From NCBI GenBank assembly GCA_003511825.1, contig DOIU01000035.1, positions 1 to 9,798 on the forward strand: a stretch of 9,798 bases of DNA. Reading direction: 5' to 3'. Shown piece after piece: positions 6,407 to 9,798 of the stretch; position 1 is the first letter of the stretch; each line of letters begins with the position of its first letter. A model generated the notes under the pieces. The model was not told where the DNA came from. It searched no databases and saw only the letters and a list, made by a program, of their open reading frames with translations. The translations under genes and the position numbers were made by a program. Origin of the DNA: Gammaproteobacteria bacterium. Lineage in GTDB: Bacteria > Pseudomonadota > Gammaproteobacteria > Granulosicoccales > Granulosicoccaceae.

Positions 6407-7265
6407 CACAGACACACTGCTCCACAGCGTGGTGAACTGCGACCGCTACCCGCTGCACCAACCCGACAGCCTGGCCTGGGACTCTGTCATTGCGGGCATC
6501 CAGCGCGATCTTGCCACCGATGGCTGCAGTGTGTTGAAGGATTTTATCCACCCGACACAGCTGCCCGCCTTGGCGCAGCAAGGCCAGCAGCTTGCGCCAG
6601 ACGCTTACTACACCGTAAGCACCGTCAATGTATACAACACTGACCCCAATCAGGATTATCCACCCGATCATCCGGGACGGATTACCTTCGAGCGCGGCAA
6701 TGCCTTTGTCGCGCGCGATCGCATCCCGACCGATTACCTGATCAGCCAGCTCTATACGCACGCGCATTTTAAAGCCTTTATCGCCCGCTGCTTTGCGGTG
6801 GACACGCTGTATGAGCTCGCCGATCCGCTTGCAGGTTTATGCCTCAATGTGCTGCAAACAGATCGGGAACACCCTTGGCATTTTGATACGAACGAATTTA
6901 CCGTCAGCCTGCTGACGCAAGCCGCAGACCACGGTGGCGAGTTTCAGTTTTTCCCTGACATTCGATCACCCGACGCCGAAAACCAATCGGCCGTGCATGA
7001 CGTGATTACAGGGAAAACCCCGGAGGTCGTGAAACACCTGAACTTAGCCTGCGGTGATTTGCAGCTGTTTAAGGGGCGCTATGCCTTGCATCGCGTCAGC
7101 CCGGTCAAGGGCGCTCAGGAGCGACACACCGCCATCTTCGCCTATACCCCTGTGCCCGACGTGATCAGTAACGTCGAGAGAACCCGCCAGCTGTTCGGGC
7201 GTGTGTTACCCGAGCACTACGCCGCCGAAAAAAACGCCCAGCGCAGAGACCAACTCATCGACTGA
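6399..7265 (+). CDS. Fe(II)/2-oxoglutarate-dependent oxygenase (putative hydroxylase)
   Basis: A 288-residue protein with the double-stranded beta-helix signature of Fe(II)/2-oxoglutarate oxygenases. The metal ligands would be His161 and Asp163 in HPWHFDTNEF and His231 in YALHRVSPVKG; Arg242, eleven residues on, suits 2-oxoglutarate binding. Between them are LLTQAADHGGEFQFFPDIR (171-189) and the turn CGDLQLFKGR (218-227). The pattern resembles small amino-acid oxygenases related to BesD-type lysine halogenases, but the HxD aspartate is present, so hydroxylation rather than chlorination is expected. It does not look like the TauD-fold butyrobetaine or trimethyllysine hydroxylases. The ATG at 6399 lies 8 bases inside the acyltransferase gene, after GGAG at 6389-6392; an in-frame ATG at 6309 would lengthen the overlap without a ribosome site. 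The substrate is unknown. The product may be the hydroxylated acceptor of the acyltransferase. Confidence 0.82.
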   Translation: MSSTDTLLHSVVNCDRYPLHQPDSLAWDSVIAGIQRDLATDGCSVLKDFIHPTQLPALAQQGQQLAPDAYYTVSTVNVYNTDPNQDYPPDHPGRITFERGNAFVARDRIPTDYLISQLYTHAHFKAFIARCFAVDTLYELADPLAGLCLNVLQTDREHPWHFDTNEFTVSLLTQAADHGGEFQFFPDIRSPDAENQSAVHDVITGKTPEVVKHLNLACGDLQLFKGRYALHRVSPVKGAQERHTAIFAYTPVPDVISNVERTRQLFGRVLPEHYAAEKNAQRRDQLID

Positions 7266-7267
7266 CT

Positions 7268-8098
7268 ATGACCAAGGCCAAACTGGACGATACCGGGAAA
7301 ACTGTTTTTGACAACATCTATACCTCGCCTGACCCGCGCGCCTATTGCGCAGCCATGCAAGGCCTGGACTATGTGATTCCCGAACGCGCGCAACCGATAT
7401 TCTCGGATTTGTTCCACACCTATCAGCATTACTACCAGCGACCGCAAGTGAATGTTTTGGATTTAGGGTCATCATACGGCATTAACGCAGCGCTGTTGCG
7501 CTATGCCATGACCTTGCCCGACTTGTATGCACGCTACACCTCGGACTCGGCACAGGCGCTCAGCACCGACGCCTTGCTCGAACGCGACCGGCAAGACTAT
7601 GCCGACATACGCGATCACGCGAACTTACATATGACCGGCATGGATATCTCAGCACCCGCATTGCATTATGGGCGCGCGAGCGGGTTACTCCAAGACACTG
7701 TCGAAGCGAACCTGGAGGTGGACGCGCCAACGCCGGCACAAGCGCAATCCTTAGCGCGTACCGATTGCCTGATTTCCTCAGGCTGTTTTGGCTACGTGAC
7801 CACCACAACGCTGGAAAAAATCATCGCGGCCTGCCAGCCCCGGAAACCCTGGATGGCGCACTGCGTATTGCGGATGTTTCCCTTAGACACCTTGTCCAGC
7901 ATGCTCCAAGACCACGGATACCGCGTGCAAATCCACGCCACACTCGTGCCGCAGCGACGCTTTGCCTCTGCAGAAGAACAGCAAGAGGTGATCACTCGGC
8001 TGCAAGCGCTTGACATTGACCCGCGCGGCTGGGAAGACCAAGGCTGGCTCTATGCGCACGTGATCACGGCCAAGCACGACGGATCCATTCCACGCTGA
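7268..8098 (+). CDS. Class I SAM-dependent methyltransferase
   Basis: A 276-residue Rossmann-fold methyltransferase. Motif I is VNVLDLGSSYGIN (61-73). The acidic end of the second strand is MTGMDIS (122-128), and DCLISSGCFGYVT (166-178) corresponds to motif IV. The N-terminal segment FDNIYTSPDPRAYCAAM (14-30) followed by LDYVIPERAQPIF looks like a substrate-side cap. The insert between motif I and the second strand (about 84-118) is longer than usual. The acceptor atom cannot be deduced; by context an amine of a small metabolite is a guess. The ATG at 7268 comes two bases after the oxygenase stop and has no clear ribosome site, so translation probably depends on re-initiation and the product level should follow the oxygenase. 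It is the last gene of the operon and ends 2 bases from the convergent nhaD. Confidence 0.85.
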   Translation: MTKAKLDDTGKTVFDNIYTSPDPRAYCAAMQGLDYVIPERAQPIFSDLFHTYQHYYQRPQVNVLDLGSSYGINAALLRYAMTLPDLYARYTSDSAQALSTDALLERDRQDYADIRDHANLHMTGMDISAPALHYGRASGLLQDTVEANLEVDAPTPAQAQSLARTDCLISSGCFGYVTTTTLEKIIAACQPRKPWMAHCVLRMFPLDTLSSMLQDHGYRVQIHATLVPQRRFASAEEQQEVITRLQALDIDPRGWEDQGWLYAHVITAKHDGSIPR

Positions 8099-8100
8099 CG

Positions 8101-9543
8101 CTAGCCGTTGACCAGAAAGTGCACCCAGATACTGGCAGCATAGCCGAGCGCAATCGCCCAACTCCAGCGCAAGTGACTGAAGAACGTGTATTGGCCGCGC
8201 GCCTGGCCCATCAGGGCGACGCCCGCCGCCGAGCCAATGGACAGCAAGCTACCGCCGACACCGGCCGTTAAGGTGACCAGCAGCCACTGCATGTGCGACA
8301 TCTCGGGGTTCATGGCGAGCACGGCAAACATCACTGGGATATTATCAACAATCGCCGACAGCACGCCGACACTGATGTTCGCGGCGGTCGGCCCCAACGT
8401 GCCATAGAAAAACTCCGAAGCAATACTCAAGTAGCCAATAAAGCCCAGCCCCCCGACAGCCAAGATCACACCGTAGAAAAAGAACAGCGTATCCCACTCC
8501 GCATGAGCGATGCGGGCAAACACATCAAACTCGTATTGCTCGTCTTTTGACCCTGGGGGGCTTTCGTTGCCATGCGCCCAATCGATTGACCGCCGACGTA
8601 AATAATCGCCATAGAACTTGAGATATGCCAAGCCGAGCATCATGCCGAACACGGGCGGTATATGCAAAAAACTGTGGAAGGCGACGGCGGTGAAGATCGT
8701 GAGCAGAAACAGCCCGAGAATCACCATGCCACCGTGTTTCATAAAGGTTTCGCCACCGTCATCAGGCGCAGAAACGGCCTGTGGCTTACCCGTCGGCACC
8801 GCAAATTGCATGATGACCGCCGGCACCAAAAAATTCACCAGCGCCGGAATGAACAAGTCAAAGAACTCGGTAAACTGGACCATGCCCTTTTGCCACACCA
8901 TCAGCGTGGTGATGTCGCCAAACGGACTGAACGCGCCGCCGGCATTGGCGCCGACGACAATATTAATACAAGCAATGGCAACAAACTTCGGCTGGTCGTC
9001 GCCCACCGCCAAAATCACCGCACACATGATCAGCGAGGTGGTGAGATTGTCCGCAATCGGCGAGATCAAGAAGGCGAAAATGCCGGTTAACCAAAACAAC
9101 GCGCGATAGCCGAAGCCGTTTTTGACCAACCAATCACGCAAGACATCAAACACGCCCCGCTCCAGCATGGCGTGAATATAGGTCATCGCGACCAGCAAAA
9201 AGAAAAACAACTCCGCGTATTCCAGGAAGTTGTGACGGATAGCGGCTTCCAAGTCGTGCGACCTGTCTGAGCCGCCATAGGCAATCGCGATTAAAATCCA
9301 AATGATGCCCGCCGCTGCCAGGACAGGCTTGGATTTTCGCAATTGCAGCTTCTCCTCCAAGATCACCAAGGTATACGCGGCCACAAAAATCGCGATAGAC
9401 ACGAAGCCGACCCAGTGGGTGGTGAGCACGAGTGTTGGCTGGGCACCGGTGTCAGCTGCCAGTGCCGGCGCGGTCAGGAACAGCGCGGATAGCAAGAACA
9501 ACAGCGTCAACATAAGGCATGTACTCGGGTATTGGACAATCAT
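8101..9543 (-). CDS. nhaD: NhaD-type sodium/proton antiporter
   Basis: A 480-residue inner-membrane protein of the NhaD family (ion transporter superfamily), exporting Na+ (and usually Li+) in exchange for protons in salt or alkali stress. From the start at 9543 a hydrophobic N-terminal segment (MLTLLFLLSALFLTAPALA, 11-29) looks like a cleavable signal peptide, and many membrane segments follow. The two inverted halves carry the hallmark motifs SPIADNLTTS (161-170), GANAGGAFSPFGD (198-210), SAIVDNIPVMF (396-406) and GGSLLSIGSAAG (430-441). Asp165 and Asp400 are candidate ion-path residues. The open frame extends upstream to an ATG at 9633, but a TATAAT promoter element lies at 9615-9610, so that start is not in the transcript. 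The ribosome site at 9543 is weak (CAGG), and 9513 is an alternative. It runs convergent to the acyltransferase operon, with no functional link evident. Confidence 0.93.
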   Translation of the reverse strand: MIVQYPSTCLMLTLLFLLSALFLTAPALAADTGAQPTLVLTTHWVGFVSIAIFVAAYTLVILEEKLQLRKSKPVLAAAGIIWILIAIAYGGSDRSHDLEAAIRHNFLEYAELFFFLLVAMTYIHAMLERGVFDVLRDWLVKNGFGYRALFWLTGIFAFLISPIADNLTTSLIMCAVILAVGDDQPKFVAIACINIVVGANAGGAFSPFGDITTLMVWQKGMVQFTEFFDLFIPALVNFLVPAVIMQFAVPTGKPQAVSAPDDGGETFMKHGGMVILGLFLLTIFTAVAFHSFLHIPPVFGMMLGLAYLKFYGDYLRRRSIDWAHGNESPPGSKDEQYEFDVFARIAHAEWDTLFFFYGVILAVGGLGFIGYLSIASEFFYGTLGPTAANISVGVLSAIVDNIPVMFAVLAMNPEMSHMQWLLVTLTAGVGGSLLSIGSAAGVALMGQARGQYTFFSHLRWSWAIALGYAASIWVHFLVNG

Positions 9544-9609
9544 TGCCTGCTGCAGGAGTAGGCGCGTATGCCGTGGGTTAACCGGCATGTCTGCGTATGC
9601 TGCGCTGCA

Positions 9610-9637
9610 ATTATAGGCCACTGAAACGCCCAATCAA
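9610..9637 (-). promoter_or_regulatory. Promoter of nhaD
   Basis: On the minus strand TTGATT (9637-9632) is followed after 16 bp by a perfect TATAAT (9615-9610). Transcription would begin near 9603, about 60 bases before the ATG at 9543. This is the best sigma70 match in the window. It shows that nhaD can be transcribed independently of the gene upstream, and it excludes the ATG at 9633. Confidence 0.7.
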
Positions 9638-9678
9638 TCGGAAACGCTGACGCGGAAGGCGCCAGTGGCGGTCGCCCA

Positions 9679-9798
9679 TCAGCCAGGCAACAATCCACAC
9701 GATTGCAACAGGGGCTTGAGCGCATCGACGTGGGTGCGCGTTGCCTGCTGCAGGGCCTGCAGTTGCTGGTCGCGCGTGGCAGCCCATTGTCGGTAAGC
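9679..9798 (-). CDS. C-terminal end of an unidentified protein (runs off the right edge)
   Basis: A minus-strand frame open from the window edge encodes 39 residues and stops with TGA at 9681-9679. It begins AYRQWAATRDQQLQALQQ and ends KPLLQSCGLLPG. The piece is Gln- and Ala-rich with a helical, possibly coiled-coil heptad pattern, and it has the codon character of the neighbouring genes. The following 41 bases before the nhaD -35 contain no clear terminator. There is too little sequence to assign a family. It is reported because its stop sits just before a strong promoter, as expected for a real gene end. Confidence 0.5.
   Translation of the reverse strand, partial: AYRQWAATRDQQLQALQQATRTHVDALKPLLQSCGLLPG

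Noticed and set aside
6399..7265. Radical halogenase
   Set aside because: The halogenase hallmark is replacement of the HxD aspartate by Gly or Ala. Here Asp163 is present, so a hydroxylase is the simpler reading.
4562..8098. Canonical carnitine biosynthesis or degradation operon
   Set aside because: There is no trimethyllysine or butyrobetaine hydroxylase of the usual fold, no CaiABCDE-type gene and no carnitine transporter, and the acyltransferase lacks the carnitine carboxylate arginine.
9544..9633. N-terminal extension of nhaD to the ATG at 9633
   Set aside because: A TTGATT-16-TATAAT promoter occupies 9637-9610, so the transcript starts after this ATG. The extra 30 residues would also precede the signal-peptide-like segment and have no ribosome site.

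Overview
The window looks like chromosomal DNA from a free-living proteobacterium, most likely a marine or salt-adapted gammaproteobacterium. This is inferred from the mixture of gene families (NhaD-type sodium/proton antiporter, YqhC-like AraC regulator beside an aldo/keto reductase, ATP-grasp/alpha-E pair), the moderately GC-rich coding sequence and the Shine-Dalgarno signals. No species can be named from the sequence alone. I saw no insertion sequence, CRISPR array, tRNA or rRNA.

Layout. (1) Positions 1-1675, minus strand: a circularly permuted ATP-grasp protein and, overlapping it by one base, the start of an alpha-E domain protein that runs off the left edge. This is a widespread two-gene pair of unclear biochemical role. 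(2) 1676-2071: a non-coding stretch with four helically phased A5 tracts, a short palindrome and a strong 12-bp hairpin. (3) 2072-4220: an aldo/keto reductase (minus) divergent from an AraC-family regulator (plus). Between them is a pair of 20-bp direct repeats exactly 21 bp apart, placed where an AraC-type activator of the reductase would bind. (4) 4221-4561: an AT-rich non-coding leader with repeated TTRACGTAAA motifs and a candidate promoter. (5) 4562-8098: a tight three-gene plus-strand operon encoding a choline/carnitine O-acyltransferase homologue, an Fe(II)/2-oxoglutarate-type oxygenase and a class I SAM-dependent methyltransferase. (6) 8101-9543, minus strand: nhaD with its own consensus-like promoter, meeting the operon tail to tail with a 2-base gap. 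(7) 9679-9798: the last 39 codons of an unidentified minus-strand gene.

The most interesting part is the operon in (5). Methylation, hydroxylation and O-acylation are the three chemical steps that turn an amino acid into an acylated betaine such as acetylcarnitine. The oxygenase is not recognisably of the butyrobetaine/trimethyllysine hydroxylase type. The acyltransferase keeps its catalytic His, STS and CoA-side motifs but appears to have lost the arginine that binds the carnitine carboxylate, and it has a bulky residue at the acyl-chain gate. My inference is that the operon makes a short-chain acyl ester of a hydroxylated, methylated amine or amino acid that is not carnitine. This is a hypothesis from sequence and context. 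Family assignments rest on motif recognition, without alignment or database search.
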